Assembly: GCF_004344915.1 (NCBI RefSeq)
Contig: NZ_SKFG01000005.1
Span: forward strand, 1 to 64,000
Source: Paenibacillus albiflavus
GTDB lineage: Bacteria; Bacillota; Bacilli; Paenibacillales; NBRC-103111
Length of the DNA: 64,000 bases
Direction of reading: 5' to 3'
Shown here: one piece after another, positions 54,285 to 64,000 of the stretch
How positions within the stretch are numbered: position 1 is the stretch's first letter
How the letters are laid out: each line of letters begins with the position of its first letter
The notes under the pieces: generated by a model
Database searches by the model: none
The model's input: only the letters and a program-made list of their open reading frames with translations
Told to the model about the DNA's origin: nothing
Made by a program: the position numbers and the translations under genes

Positions 54285-54396
54285 CGGATCGTTCTTCCGA
54301 TCGCTGTTGTATCCGAATTTCCTGATCAGGTAAGACCATTTCGAGGTAGAAATTCGGCTACAAAGGCGAACACTATCGTTTCTCCAGAACGATCCG
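54285..54396. repeat. 112-nt nested inverted repeat
   Basis: The outer arms CGGATCGTTC (54285) and GAACGATCCG (54387) pair perfectly. The inner arms TTGTATCCGAATTTC (54307) and GAAATTCGGCTACAA (54349) pair at 14 of 15 positions. It could be a MITE-like palindrome or a structured RNA within the pur mRNA. Confidence 0.7.
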
Positions 54397-54569
54397 TCCC
54401 TCCGCTGCCTTCGCTACTATTAATAATGTGTGCCATACGTAATGAGATTGCGAGATTTGTGGGGTAAGTAGAAAGAGTTTTGTTACTTTGCGAAGCAATA
54501 GTAACGAAGGTTGTATAGTAAGCGAAGCAACGAAATGAAAAATTCATTTCTAGCGGAAAGTTTACGTCA

Positions 54570-54640
54570 GACCTTTGAAATGGTGTTATATCCATAAATT
54601 CTAATCAATAAGAATACCATTTCAACAGTCGGTGTCCAAG
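54570..54640 (+). repeat. pur intergenic hairpin element, copy 1
   Basis: ACCTTTGAAATGGT ... TCTAATCAATAAGAAT ... ACCATTTCAACAG, with stem GAAATGGT (54577)/ACCATTTC (54616). It shares its flanks and loop sequence with the copy between purF and purM. Confidence 0.65.
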
Positions 54641-54778
54641 TTTTCGTAAGAAAACTACATCGGAAGCATATGCTTAGAAAAGAATTTGTAATGGAGTTTG
54701 CGTAGCATCAAACAATTTTAGACCGAAAATTACGAATGTTCAGCACCATTTTCCATATACCGAAGGAGGATCTTCCCC

Positions 54779-55474
54779 ATGAAATTTGCCGTTCTCGTAT
54801 TCCCGGGATCGAATTGCGACATTGATTGCTATAAAGCAGTAGAAGATTGCGTAGGCCAGCAGGTCGATTACGTATGGCATACAGCAACGGATTTATCTGC
54901 TTATGATTGTATTCTCGTACCTGGTGGATTCTCATATGGCGATTACTTGCGTTGTGGTGCGATTGCTAGATTTGCACCTGTCATGACAGCATTAGTTGAA
55001 GCGATCAATCAAGGTAAGTATGTCCTTGGGATTTGCAATGGTTTTCAGATTCTGACGGAAGCGGGTCTATTGCCTGGTGCCCTATTGCGTAACAATTCGC
55101 TTAAGTTCCGCTGTCACCAAGCATCGCTTGAAGTTGTGAACAATGAGAATCCATTCATGATGGATTATGCGAAGGGTGAAGTGATTCACATTCCAATCGC
55201 ACATGGCGAAGGCAACTACTATGTGGACGAAGCAACGCTGGCAGAACTGCAAGCGAATAATCAGATTCTGCTTCGTTACGCAGCTGGTACGAATCCGAAT
55301 GGTTCACTTGATGACATTGCAGGTGTATGCAACAAGCAGGGAAATGTCGTGGGAATGATGCCGCATCCAGAGCGTGCCGTGCATGAATTGCTAGGCTCGG
55401 CAGATGGCAAAAAAATGTTTACATCAATTTTGAAAGCATGGAGGAATGAACATGACGCAGCAGCTATCCGTTAA
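54779..55474 (+). CDS. purQ: FGAM synthase subunit PurQ (glutaminase)
   Basis: 231 residues, a class I glutamine amidotransferase: the nucleophile Cys is in [10 protein letters not shown] (about 86), and PHPERAVHE supplies the His/Glu pair. It provides ammonia to PurL. It overlaps purL by 23 bp, so translation is coupled. Confidence 0.96.
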   Translation: MKFAVLVFPGSNCDIDCYKAVEDCVGQQVDYVWHTATDLSAYDCILVPGGFSYGDYLRCGAIARFAPVMTALVEAINQGKYVLGICNGFQILTEAGLLPGALLRNNSLKFRCHQASLEVVNNENPFMMDYAKGEVIHIPIAHGEGNYYVDEATLAELQANNQILLRYAAGTNPNGSLDDIAGVCNKQGNVVGMMPHPERAVHELLGSADGKKMFTSILKAWRNEHDAAAIR

Positions 55475-57698
55475 AGAACCAACAGCAGAGCAAATTGCCG
55501 AACAGAAGATTTACAAGCAAATGGGCGTATCGGATCAAGAATATTCGCTGATCTGCGGACATCTAGGGCGTCAACCGAACTATGTGGAAATTGGTGTGTT
55601 CTCCGTTATGTGGTCTGAACATTGTGCTTATAAGAATTCCAAGAACTTGCTTAGAAAATTCCCCGTCACTGGCCCACGCGTACTAATGGGACCTGGTGAG
55701 GGAGCTGGGATCGTAGATATCGGCGATAATCAAGCCGTTGCTTTTAAGATCGAATCACATAATCATCCATCTGCAATTGAGCCGTTTCAAGGTGCAGCTA
55801 CGGGTGTAGGCGGGATTATTCGGGATATTTTCTCCATGGGCGCTCGTCCGATTGCTTCCCTTAACTCCCTACGCTTCGGCAAACTTGAGAATGATCGTGT
55901 GAAATATTTATTCGAGCATGTTGTGTCAGGGATTGCGGGTTACGGTAACTGTATCGGGATTCCAACGGTTGGCGGCGAAGTGATGTTCGATGAGAGTTAT
56001 GAAGGAAATCCACTTGTAAATGCGATGTGCGTGGGTCTAATCGATCACGATAAAATTCAGCGCGGTGTAGCCAAAGGGGTCGGCAACCCAGTGTATTATG
56101 TGGGTCCGGCAACAGGTCGTGATGGTATTCACGGTGCAACGTTTGCCTCCGAGGAATTAACGGCAGAATCCGAAGCGAAGCGTCCAGCGGTTCAAGTAGG
56201 TGATCCGTTCATGGAGAAGCTTGTCATGGAATCCTGCTTGGAGTTAATTGATTCAGGTATCGTGCTTGGGATTCAAGATATGGGTGCTGCTGGTCTTACT
56301 TGCTCGTCATCCGAAATGGCTTCTAAGGCGGGCAACGGTTTGGAGCTATATCTGGATGAAGTGCCGCAGCGTGAGACAGGCATGACACCTTATGAAATGA
56401 TGCTATCCGAATCGCAAGAGCGCATGTTGTTCGTCATTGAAGAGAAGGACGAGCCGATTGCGATGGAGATTTTTGACCGTTGGGGTGTTATTTGCAAGAA
56501 GGTTGGTAAAGTAACGGATGACGGACAATTGAAATTATTCCATGGTGGTGCGGTGGTTGCTGAAATGCCAGTCAAAGCATTAGTTGACGAGTGCCCAGTA
56601 TACAATAAACCATCTAAAGTACCTGCTTATTATGAAGAGAATGCCAATGTAGATACAACACGTTATGCAGAAGTAACGGATTTGAATGAAGCGTTGTCGA
56701 AGGTGCTGGCTTCACCAACAGTTGCGAGCAAAGAATGGGTATACAGCCAATATGATCATATGGTTCGTACATCCACTGCGGTGCGTCCAGGTTCGGATGC
56801 AGCGGTAGTGCTTGTGCCAGGTACACGCAAAGCGCTAGCGATGACAACAGATTGCAATAGCAGATTCGTTTATTTGGATCCAGAAGTTGGCGGAAGAATT
56901 ACCGTTAGTGAGGCAAGTCGGAACATTGTATGTTCAGGTGCGGAGCCGCTTGCGATTACAGATAATTTAAACTTCGGAAGTCCGGAGAAACCAGAGATTT
57001 TTTGGCAAATGGAAAAGGCAGTAGATGGGTTGGCAGAAGCTTGCCGTGAGCTGGATACACCAGTTATCGGAGGCAATGTATCGCTATACAATGAGACGCC
57101 TAAGGGTGCGATTCATCCAACACCAGTTGTCGGGATGGTTGGTTTAGTTCATGATGTAGACCACATTACGACACAAGGTTTTAAAAATGCAGGTGATGTC
57201 ATTATCCTGCTTGGAGACACCAAAGCAGAGCTTGGCGGTTCCGAATTCCAGTATGTGATTCATGGTGTGACGGAAGGCCGTCCTCCAGAGCTAGACTTAG
57301 CTGCTGAGAAGAAGCTGCTGAAGGTTGTACTGGAAGTCATTCAGCAAGGCAAAGTGAAATCAGCGCATGACTTGTCAGATGGCGGGCTTGCCGTTGCATT
57401 AGCAGAGTCTTGTATTTCAGGTGGTAAGGGTGCGGATGTGAATTTTGCATCTTATTTACGCAAAGACTTCGCCTTATTCAGTGAAAGTCAATCACGTATT
57501 CTATTGTCAGTAACTCCTGAGCATGTTGAAGCTGTTGTGCATGCAGTGACTGCACAAGGTGTTCCTTGCCAAGTGATTGGAAAGGTTGCAAGCCACAAGC
57601 AGCTGAATGTCACTGTTAATAGTGTATCAGCGATTGAAGCTGAAGTAAGTACATTGGAAGCAACCTGGAAGGATGCGATTCCATGTCACATGAATTAG
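55452..57698 (+). CDS. purL: FGAM synthase subunit PurL (small form)
   Basis: About 748 residues from ATG 55452 (GGAGG eight bases upstream). [50 protein letters not shown] and the second AIR-synthase-like half are typical. The small form requires PurS and PurQ. It makes FGAM from FGAR, glutamine and ATP. Confidence 0.96.
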   Translation: MTQQLSVKEPTAEQIAEQKIYKQMGVSDQEYSLICGHLGRQPNYVEIGVFSVMWSEHCAYKNSKNLLRKFPVTGPRVLMGPGEGAGIVDIGDNQAVAFKIESHNHPSAIEPFQGAATGVGGIIRDIFSMGARPIASLNSLRFGKLENDRVKYLFEHVVSGIAGYGNCIGIPTVGGEVMFDESYEGNPLVNAMCVGLIDHDKIQRGVAKGVGNPVYYVGPATGRDGIHGATFASEELTAESEAKRPAVQVGDPFMEKLVMESCLELIDSGIVLGIQDMGAAGLTCSSSEMASKAGNGLELYLDEVPQRETGMTPYEMMLSESQERMLFVIEEKDEPIAMEIFDRWGVICKKVGKVTDDGQLKLFHGGAVVAEMPVKALVDECPVYNKPSKVPAYYEENANVDTTRYAEVTDLNEALSKVLASPTVASKEWVYSQYDHMVRTSTAVRPGSDAAVVLVPGTRKALAMTTDCNSRFVYLDPEVGGRITVSEASRNIVCSGAEPLAITDNLNFGSPEKPEIFWQMEKAVDGLAEACRELDTPVIGGNVSLYNETPKGAIHPTPVVGMVGLVHDVDHITTQGFKNAGDVIILLGDTKAELGGSEFQYVIHGVTEGRPPELDLAAEKKLLKVVLEVIQQGKVKSAHDLSDGGLAVALAESCISGGKGADVNFASYLRKDFALFSESQSRILLSVTPEHVEAVVHAVTAQGVPCQVIGKVASHKQLNVTVNSVSAIEAEVSTLEATWKDAIPCHMN

Positions 57699-59167
57699 AA
57701 AATAAACAGCCCCTATGGACGGGCGATTACTATAACGAAGGCATGAATGCAGGCGAGAGCATTTTCGACAAGCTAGGCGAAGAATGCGGCGTGTTCGGCG
57801 TGTGGGGGCATGGAGACGCAGCGTCTCTATGCTACTACGGTCTGCATGCTTTGCAGCATAGAGGCCAAGAGAGTGCAGGTATCTGTACGAATGACAACGG
57901 AACATTCCATTACTATCGTGGAATGGGACTTGTGAAAGAAGTATTCAACAATAACAATTTGAAAGACCTTAAAGGCTCGAACGCAATCGCTCATGTTCGT
58001 TACTCTACGGCAGGCGAGAGCAAGCTCGTTAATGCTCAACCGCTTGTGTTCAAATATCGTGGTGGTGATCTGGCGATTGCGACGAACGGCAATATTGTGA
58101 ATGCGAAGGAGCTTCGTCAGCAGCTTGAGAGCCAAGGCTCGATTTTTCAAACTAGCTCAGATACAGAAGTGCTGGCTCACTTGATTGCACGGTCGGAGCA
58201 TAACGATATCGTTACGGCTGTGAAACATGCGCTTAAGCAGCTTGTTGGGGCTTATGCGTTCCTCATTCAGACACAGGATACGTTAATTGCTGCGCTTGAT
58301 CCGAATGCTTTGCGTCCTTTTGCAATGGGCCAATTAGGCGATGCGTATCTGTTTTCATCCGAGACCTGTGCTTTTGATACAGTAGGTGCTTCATATGTGC
58401 GTGATGTTCATGCAGGCGAAATGATTATTTTCCAGCAGGGACACGAAATGCGGATCGAAAGCTATACCGAAGCGAAGAACAAAGCGGTATGCGCGATGGA
58501 ATACGTCTATTTTGCACGCCCAGATTCCGATATCGATACCGTCAATATTCATGCTGCACGTAAACGGATGGGCAAGCTGCTTGCGATTGAAGCGTTCACG
58601 GACGCGGACGTTGTAACAGGTGTACCTGACTCTTCTATCTCTGCTGCAATTGGTTATGCGGAACAGACAGGAATTCCCTATGAGCTTGGGCTGATTAAGA
58701 ATCGCTACACAGGTCGTACTTTCATTGAGCCGAGCCAAGAACTGCGTGAACAAGGCGTCAAAATGAAGCTAAGCGCCGTTCGCAAAGTTGTCGAAGGCAA
58801 ACGCGTCGTCATGATCGACGATTCCATCGTAAGGGGTACAACTTCACTTCGAATTGTGAATCTGCTGCGCGAAGCAGGAGCAACCGAAGTTCATGTACGC
58901 ATTTCATCACCACCGTTTCAGAATCCTTGCTTCTATGGTATCGACACACCAACTCGCAAGGACTTAATCGCAGCGACACACACGATTGAGGAAATTCGCA
59001 AAGCGATCAATGCCGATTCCCTTTATTTCTTAAGCAAACAAGGCATGCTGGACGGCATCGGACTTGGCTCAAACGGCGAACCGAACGGAGGCTGCTGCAC
59101 AGCCTGCTTTGACAATCACTACCCGACCCCAGTCGGTGACGAAGATGAGATAAAAGCTTGTTGTTAA
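57683..59167 (+). CDS. purF: amidophosphoribosyltransferase
   Basis: 494 residues. The catalytic Cys is at residue 35 ([11 protein letters not shown]), implying a 34-residue propeptide that must be removed, longer than the 11 residues of Bacillus subtilis. The PRPP loop [14 protein letters not shown] and the C-terminal GGCCTACF cysteines (iron-sulfur type) are present. It commits PRPP to purine synthesis and overlaps purL. Confidence 0.96.
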   Translation: MSHELENKQPLWTGDYYNEGMNAGESIFDKLGEECGVFGVWGHGDAASLCYYGLHALQHRGQESAGICTNDNGTFHYYRGMGLVKEVFNNNNLKDLKGSNAIAHVRYSTAGESKLVNAQPLVFKYRGGDLAIATNGNIVNAKELRQQLESQGSIFQTSSDTEVLAHLIARSEHNDIVTAVKHALKQLVGAYAFLIQTQDTLIAALDPNALRPFAMGQLGDAYLFSSETCAFDTVGASYVRDVHAGEMIIFQQGHEMRIESYTEAKNKAVCAMEYVYFARPDSDIDTVNIHAARKRMGKLLAIEAFTDADVVTGVPDSSISAAIGYAEQTGIPYELGLIKNRYTGRTFIEPSQELREQGVKMKLSAVRKVVEGKRVVMIDDSIVRGTTSLRIVNLLREAGATEVHVRISSPPFQNPCFYGIDTPTRKDLIAATHTIEEIRKAINADSLYFLSKQGMLDGIGLGSNGEPNGGCCTACFDNHYPTPVGDEDEIKACC

Positions 59168-59469
59168 GAGGGTAATGAGAAAGTAGTAGAAGTTTAATCT
59201 GCCCCAATTAATGGGCAGGGGACTTACGTTAAATATAAATTCGAAGATGAGTTTACATTCATAGCTAGAGAACGGAGAGTTGTGTAAGTCCTGAAAAGCG
59301 ACAGCGTTCGCCCTTTGACATTCTATTCTTACAAAATCAATGTTTTATCTAATCAAGAGAATAGAATTTCAACAGGCGATGTAAGGATTTACACAAGCTC
59401 GCAGTGACCTCAGCTATGACAGAAACAACTCATATTCGAATCCCACACCCAAAGGAGATGAACCCCACC
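59168..59469 (+). other. gap between purF and purM with hairpins
   Basis: About 300 bp without a gene. It holds CTGCCC-N8-GGGCAG (59199-59218) without a T-run and the second copy of the hairpin element with a long outer stem (59280-59396). Confidence 0.65.
59280..59396 (+). repeat. pur intergenic hairpin element, copy 2
   Basis: The outer stem TTGTGTAAGTCCT (59280) / AGGATTTACACAA (59384) has one G-T pair. The inner stem is ATTCTATTCT (59320) / AGAATAGAAT (59358). Flanks CCTTTGA-AT and ATTTCAACAG-CG-TGT and the loop TCTAATCAA are shared with copy 1. Confidence 0.68.
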
Positions 59470-60510
59470 ATGTCAGAAGCATACAAAAAAGCCGGTGTCG
59501 ACATCGCAGCTGGCAACGAAGCAGTCGAGCGAATGAAGAAGCATGTTCAGTCCACCATGCGTCCTGAGGTTATGGGCGGACTTGGCGGATTCGGCGGATT
59601 GTTCGGCATTAACAAAGAGAAATACGAAGAGCCAGTACTCGTATCAGGAACAGATGGCGTAGGTACTAAGCTGAAAATCGCTTTTGCAATGGATAAGCAT
59701 GACACGATCGGGATCGATGCGGTAGCGATGTGCGTCAACGATATCGTAGTGCAAGGTGCAGAGCCGTTATTTTTCCTCGATTATCTGGCATGCGATAAAG
59801 TCATCCCTGAGAAAATTGAAGCAATCGTTAAAGGTGTTGCTGATGGTTGCGTGCAGTCAGGCTGTGCACTGATTGGTGGCGAAACGGCTGAGATGCCTGG
59901 TATGTATGCGGAAGGCGAGTACGACATTGCCGGATTTACCGTTGGTATTGTAGATAAACGTAAAATGATCGATGGTCTGACGATTCAGCCGGGAGACGTC
60001 GTGCTTGGACTTGCTTCCTCTGGTGTTCACTCCAATGGCTTCTCGCTTGTACGTAGACTGCTGCTTGAAGAGAAAGGCTACTCTTTGCAGGACGAGATCG
60101 CTGAACTGGGCGATAAGCTAGGCAACGTATTGCTTGCACCGACTCGTATCTATGTGAAGCAGGTACTGGCGATTCTAGAGCAGGTACAAGTGAAGGGTCT
60201 TGCACATATTACAGGCGGCGGCTTCATCGAGAACATCCCACGTGTATTGCCGCAAGGAGTTAATGTAGAGATCGAGTATGGTTCATGGCCGATTCTGCCT
60301 ATTTTTGAGCTGATGCAGCGTGAAGGCGAGATTAGCCATCGCGATATGTTTACGACATTTAATATGGGCATCGGGATGGTTATGGTCGTTCCTGCGGATC
60401 AAGCGGATAAGGCAGTACAAATTGCCGAAGAGCAAGGAGAGAAAGTATACCGCATTGGTCGCGTAACAGAAGGGGATCGGATCGTTACCTTTGGCGGAGT
60501 GGAGGTATAG
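59470..60510 (+). CDS. purM: AIR synthase
   Basis: 346 residues from ATG 59470 ([19 protein letters not shown]). An AAAGGAG lies 12 bp upstream; in-frame upstream ATGs do not fit the family start. [22 protein letters not shown] and [11 protein letters not shown] are the PurM motifs. It closes the imidazole ring of AIR. Confidence 0.95.
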   Translation: MSEAYKKAGVDIAAGNEAVERMKKHVQSTMRPEVMGGLGGFGGLFGINKEKYEEPVLVSGTDGVGTKLKIAFAMDKHDTIGIDAVAMCVNDIVVQGAEPLFFLDYLACDKVIPEKIEAIVKGVADGCVQSGCALIGGETAEMPGMYAEGEYDIAGFTVGIVDKRKMIDGLTIQPGDVVLGLASSGVHSNGFSLVRRLLLEEKGYSLQDEIAELGDKLGNVLLAPTRIYVKQVLAILEQVQVKGLAHITGGGFIENIPRVLPQGVNVEIEYGSWPILPIFELMQREGEISHRDMFTTFNMGIGMVMVVPADQADKAVQIAEEQGEKVYRIGRVTEGDRIVTFGGVEV

Positions 60511-60512
60511 GC

Positions 60513-61136
60513 ATGGCTGAGCGTAAACCTGCCTATCGGATTGCTGTTTTTGCTTCTGGCAGCGGCTCGAACTTCCAAGCGATTGTTGACGCTGTAGCAT
60601 GCAAGGAGCTTGATGTTCAGATCGAGCTGCTTGTATGCGATCGTCCGCAAGCTTATGTGGTGGAACGGGCAAAGCAGGCAGAGGTGCCTGTTTTTGCTTT
60701 TAAACCGAAGGAATATCCGAATCGTCAGGCATATGAAAAAGAGATTTTGCAGCAGCTTGAAGAACGTGGCATACAGCTCATCGTGCTTGCGGGATACATG
60801 CGGATTGTGACGAATGTACTTGTGGATGCTTTTGCGGGACGAATGATCAATATTCATCCTTCACTACTTCCATCATTCCCTGGAGTAGACGGGATTGGCC
60901 AGGCGCTTGCATATGGAGTTAAAATAACTGGCGTGACGGTACATTATGTTGATGGCGGTCTCGATAGCGGGCCGATTATAACCCAACAGGTTGTCGCTAT
61001 ACTAGCTGGGGACACCATAGAAACGTTATCCGAGCGTATGCACGCAGTGGAACATGAGCTTTTTCCCCAAGTGATTGGATGGATTAGCGAAGGTCGCGTA
61101 AAGTTGGAAGGGCGGCAAGTGACGATAACGGCATAA
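60513..61136 (+). CDS. purN: GAR transformylase (formyl-THF dependent)
   Basis: 207 residues. FASGSGSNFQAIVD near the start, NIHPSLLPSFPG near 110 and DGGLDSGPII (catalytic Asp) are typical PurN motifs. It formylates GAR from 10-formyl-THF. It starts 3 bp after purM. Confidence 0.95.
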   Translation: MAERKPAYRIAVFASGSGSNFQAIVDAVACKELDVQIELLVCDRPQAYVVERAKQAEVPVFAFKPKEYPNRQAYEKEILQQLEERGIQLIVLAGYMRIVTNVLVDAFAGRMINIHPSLLPSFPGVDGIGQALAYGVKITGVTVHYVDGGLDSGPIITQQVVAILAGDTIETLSERMHAVEHELFPQVIGWISEGRVKLEGRQVTITA

Positions 61137-61181
61137 TTTCGTTTTTACGGTCACATCAATTATTAAAGGAGATGTTGTGAA

Positions 61182-61379
61182 ATGAGCAATCGTGTAACAG
61201 AATGTCCGAAATGTGGCTGCAGAGAGTTGGGTCAAGGTAAACAAGATGGCTATGCTGTGATGTACAATGCGAACAAGAGGTTAAGTATGGGCACCAAAAT
61301 TTTGCATACCATTTGTACACGCTGTGGCTTCATCATTGAGAGCTATGTGGAGAAACCGGAGCGTTTTGAGAATAAATAA
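61182..61379 (+). CDS. small zinc-ribbon protein
   Basis: 65 residues with two CxxC knuckles, ECPKCGC (8-14) and CTRCGF (about 46-51), separated by a basic spacer: a TFIIB/TFIIIB-like zinc ribbon. AAGGAG precedes the ATG. It is encoded inside the pur operon between purN and purH, where Bacillus subtilis has no such gene. Role unknown; a nucleic-acid or metal-linked accessory role is only a guess. Confidence 0.8.
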   Translation: MSNRVTECPKCGCRELGQGKQDGYAVMYNANKRLSMGTKILHTICTRCGFIIESYVEKPERFENK

Positions 61380-61427
61380 CAGCATCGTATAACGAACAAC
61401 AAACATAAAGGGATAGGGGATAGAGCT

Positions 61428-62969
61428 GTGGCAATCAGAAGAGCATTAATTAGCGTATCAGACAAAACGGGAATCGTAGAGCTTGCACGTGAGCTTGCTC
61501 ATTTAGGGGTTGAATTAATTTCAACAGGCGGTACGAAGACTTTGCTTGAGCAAGAGGGCGTGCCTGTGATCGGGATTTCGGATGTTACAGGTTTTCCTGA
61601 AATTCTGGATGGTCGTGTTAAAACGTTGCACCCTGCCGTTCACAGCGGACTTCTTGCAGTTCGCGATTCGGAAGAGCATCAGCAAGCGATGAAAGAGCTT
61701 GGGCTGGATTATATCGATTTAGTTGTTGTTAATTTGTATCCTTTTGCAGCGACGATTGCGAAGCCTGATGTGACGTATGAGGATGCTATTGAGAACATTG
61801 ATATCGGCGGACCAACTATGCTGCGATCTGCTGCTAAGAACCATGCATTCGTTACCGTTGTTGTAGATAGTGCGGATTATGCAACAATTGTGGAAGAAGT
61901 GAAAGCAAGCGGCGATACAACACTAGATACTCGCAAACGCCTTGCTGCCAAAGTATTCCGTCATACGGGTGCATATGATGCTTTAATTTCTGATTATTTG
62001 TCCAAGCAATTAGGTGAAGTATTCCCCGAGAAATATACCGTTACTTATGAAAAAGTACAGGATTTACGCTATGGCGAAAATCCACATCAACAAGCTGCTT
62101 TCTACCGTAAGCCGCTTGCAGGTTCAGGTTCGCTTGCCACTGCTGAGCAATTGCACGGCAAGGAGCTGTCCTATAATAACATCAATGATGCGAATACGGC
62201 TGTAGCGATTGTGAAGGAGTTCAGTGAACCAGCCGTTGTAGCTGTTAAGCATATGAATCCTTGCGGCGTTGGAATTGGCGAGAATATCTTTGCTGCCTAC
62301 AAAAAGGCTTATGAAGCAGATCCTACCTCCATCTTCGGCGGAATCGTCGCTGCGAACCGTCCAATCGATGGCGCAACAGCCGAGCTATTGCATGAAATTT
62401 TCCTAGAAATTATTATTGCGCCAGACTTTACGCCAGAAGCATTAGATATTCTGATGGAAAAGAAAAACATTCGTCTGCTCAAGCTCGATCCTGCGGCAAC
62501 AGTTAATGTTGCGTCGCATGTAGTGACATCCGTAGAAGGCGGCATGCTTGTGCAAGATAGCGATGCTTATTCCTTAACGGAAGTAGATTTAACGGTTGTG
62601 ACGGATCGCAAGCCGACAGAAGCCGAAATGAAGCAGCTTTTATTCGCATGGAAAGTCGTTAAGCATGTGAAGTCTAATGCGATTGTACTTGCAGCTAATG
62701 ATATGACAATCGGTGTTGGCGCTGGTCAAATGAACCGTGTGGGTGCTGCCAAGATTGCGATTGAACAAGCCGGCGATCAGGCACGCGGTTCAGTACTAGC
62801 ATCCGATGCGTTCTTCCCGATGCCAGATACACTTGAGCTAGCTGCAGCAGCAGGAATTACGGCAGTTATTCAACCTGGAGGCTCGATTAAAGATGCAGAT
62901 TCCATTCGTGTAGCGAATGAGCAAGGCATTGCGATGGTTGTGACAGGTATTCGTCATTTTAGACACTAG
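61428..62969 (+). CDS. purH: AICAR transformylase / IMP cyclohydrolase
   Basis: 513 residues. The N-terminal MGS-like cyclohydrolase domain has [22 protein letters not shown] and [15 protein letters not shown]. The AICAR-transformylase half includes [14 protein letters not shown] and [15 protein letters not shown] start with a GGGGATAG ribosome site. It performs the last two steps to IMP. Confidence 0.96.
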   Translation: MAIRRALISVSDKTGIVELARELAHLGVELISTGGTKTLLEQEGVPVIGISDVTGFPEILDGRVKTLHPAVHSGLLAVRDSEEHQQAMKELGLDYIDLVVVNLYPFAATIAKPDVTYEDAIENIDIGGPTMLRSAAKNHAFVTVVVDSADYATIVEEVKASGDTTLDTRKRLAAKVFRHTGAYDALISDYLSKQLGEVFPEKYTVTYEKVQDLRYGENPHQQAAFYRKPLAGSGSLATAEQLHGKELSYNNINDANTAVAIVKEFSEPAVVAVKHMNPCGVGIGENIFAAYKKAYEADPTSIFGGIVAANRPIDGATAELLHEIFLEIIIAPDFTPEALDILMEKKNIRLLKLDPAATVNVASHVVTSVEGGMLVQDSDAYSLTEVDLTVVTDRKPTEAEMKQLLFAWKVVKHVKSNAIVLAANDMTIGVGAGQMNRVGAAKIAIEQAGDQARGSVLASDAFFPMPDTLELAAAAGITAVIQPGGSIKDADSIRVANEQGIAMVVTGIRHFRH

Positions 62970-62982
62970 GAGGATATACCCG

Positions 62983-64000
62983 ATGAAAATTCTCGTTGTG
63001 GGTCGCGGCGGACGCGAGCATGCGATTATATGGAAGCTTAGCCAAAGCCCTAAAGTGACGAAGCTATACTGTGCGCCAGGCAACGGAGGCATTGCTGAGC
63101 TTGCCGAATGTGTGCCGATTACGGAGATGCAGTTTGAAGAGATTGCGCAGTATGCCTTATCGGAGCAGATTGATCTGGTATTCGTCGCACCAGATGATCC
63201 GCTTGCAGCAGGGCTAGTAGACTTCTTGGAAGCTAGAGGCGTAAGAGCGTATGGACCTCGTGCCAATGCGGCTTTGATCGAAGGCAGCAAGGCCTTCATG
63301 AAGGATTTGCTTCGCAAATATGATGTGCCGACTGCGGCATACGAGACGTTCGACACGTATGAAGCGGCGCTTGCTTATTTGCGTCAGCAAACAGCGCCGA
63401 TTGTGATCAAGGCAGATGGGCTGGCAGCGGGCAAAGGCGTTATCGTCGCGCAGACGATGGAAGAAGCCGAACAAGCGCTGCAGGAGATCATGCTGGATAA
63501 AGTCTTCGGCGCTTCGGGTACGCAGGTGGTCATCGAAGAGTTCTTGCAAGGACAGGAAATGTCCTTGCTCGCCTTCGTCGATGGTGAAGTCGTGCGACCG
63601 ATGATGCCGTCGCAGGACCACAAGCCTGTGTTCGACGGCGACAAGGGGCCGAACACAGGCGGCATGGGCACGTATTCGCCCGTGCCCCACATCCCGCAGG
63701 CTGTCGTTGACGAAGCGATCGAGACGATCGTCGTTCCGACAGCCATGGCGCTGGTCGCGGAAGGTCGCCCCTTCCGCGGTATCTTGTTCGCTGGCCTCAT
63801 GATCACGCCAGCGGGCAAACCGAGAACGATCGAGTTCAACGCTCGTTTCGGAGACCCGGAGACGCAGGTGCTGCTCCCGCGTCTGAAGACCGATCTGCTC
63901 GACATCATCCTTGCCTCGCTTGAAGGCCGATTGGCTGAGCTGCCAATCGAGTGGAGCGAGGAAGCCGCAGTCTGCGTCATCCTCGCCTCTAACGGGTATC
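62983..64000 (+). CDS. purD: GAR synthetase, 5' part
   Basis: The frame is open to the window end (339 codons visible). VVGRGGREHAI at the start, KADGLAAGKGVIV, QDHKPVFDGDKGPNTGGMGTY (near 208) and FNARFGDPETQV are PurD motifs of the ATP-grasp fold. The usual GPEAPL-type segment reads APDDPL. From about 63360 on, G+C and codon use rise noticeably compared with the first third and the rest of the operon. AGGAGG precedes the ATG. Confidence 0.95.
   Translation, partial: MKILVVGRGGREHAIIWKLSQSPKVTKLYCAPGNGGIAELAECVPITEMQFEEIAQYALSEQIDLVFVAPDDPLAAGLVDFLEARGVRAYGPRANAALIEGSKAFMKDLLRKYDVPTAAYETFDTYEAALAYLRQQTAPIVIKADGLAAGKGVIVAQTMEEAEQALQEIMLDKVFGASGTQVVIEEFLQGQEMSLLAFVDGEVVRPMMPSQDHKPVFDGDKGPNTGGMGTYSPVPHIPQAVVDEAIETIVVPTAMALVAEGRPFRGILFAGLMITPAGKPRTIEFNARFGDPETQVLLPRLKTDLLDIILASLEGRLAELPIEWSEEAAVCVILASNGY

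Larger units (their letters stand above)
54222..54778 (+). other. hairpin-rich gap between purS and purQ
   Basis: No gene is seen in these 557 bp. They hold a 112-nt nested inverted repeat (54285-54396), a hairpin GTTACT..AGTAAC (54482-54505), GAAATGAA/TTCATTTC (54532-54550), the first copy of the pur intergenic hairpin element (54570-54640) and GTTTTC-GTAA-GAAAAC (54640-54655). A Shine-Dalgarno for purQ closes it. Confidence 0.7.

Noticed and set aside
59404-59469. N-terminal extension of PurM
   Set aside because: PurM homologues start at MSEAYKKAG; the extension runs out of the intergenic hairpin element.
1-64000. CRISPR arrays, rRNA and tRNA genes, prophage structural genes
   Set aside because: None seen: no regularly spaced repeats, no conserved rRNA or tRNA cores and no phage morphogenesis genes.

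Overview
The window looks like a chromosome segment of a Paenibacillus-type member of the Bacillota. Supporting this are strong Shine-Dalgarno sites, frequent GTG/TTG starts, an SLH-anchored surface protein, a copper-amine-oxidase-N domain secreted protein, a very large cyclic-glucan-synthase-type enzyme, and a purEKBCSQLFM-N-HD operon under a double PurBox and a guanine riboswitch. No rRNA, tRNA or CRISPR array was seen.

Layout. 1-1632: the 3' end of an SLH surface protein. 1.9-6.6 kb: a TetR-controlled operon (NCS1 permease, DUF917 protein, hydantoinase/oxoprolinase subunit) for uptake and breakdown of a hydantoin- or lactam-like ring compound. 6.7-11.0 kb: two ABC export modules, the first behind four phased TTAAGA boxes. 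11.06-12.62 kb: a decayed IS4-family element whose terminal inverted repeats are both visible. 12.8-14.7 kb: a very A/T-rich three-gene cassette (secreted, anchored and membrane protein of unknown role), closed on the far side by an IS110 fragment. 15.2-16.8 kb: a two-component system of the peptide-antibiotic type. 17-19 kb: a MarR/DUF6544 pair with clear operators, and a divergent coiled-coil/XRE pair. 19.1-27.3 kb: one 2729-residue glucan synthase. 27.4-32.8 kb: a mixture (TetR/NAD-binding pair, GNAT, beta-propeller protein, YfbR-like HD phosphohydrolase). 32.8-42 kb: a resistance-type block (two-component system, BceAB-like ABC transporter, YxeA, VanZ-RDD protein, DUF418 protein) lying between two copies of a 28-nt direct repeat and flanked by pseudogene debris. 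42.1-49.7 kb: hydrolases, acetyltransferase, a PIG-L deacetylase, a third two-component system and a Qnr-like pentapeptide protein. 49.7-64.0 kb: the purine operon, cut by the window end inside purD.

The purine operon makes IMP from PRPP. PurF, D, N, S/Q/L, M, E/K, C, B and H are all present, with dual control by PurR-type boxes and riboswitch attenuation. The resistance block forms a probable regulon: the ABC operon and the DUF418 gene share near-identical promoters with paired TGTAAGGTT boxes 22 bp apart.

The most unusual non-coding features are a hairpin element present twice inside the pur operon (purS-purQ and purF-purM), whose stems differ in sequence but still pair, the matched promoters of the resistance block, and a long leader hairpin over the ribosome-binding site of the giant glucan synthase. 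Functions given for unrecognised proteins are limited to what can be seen.
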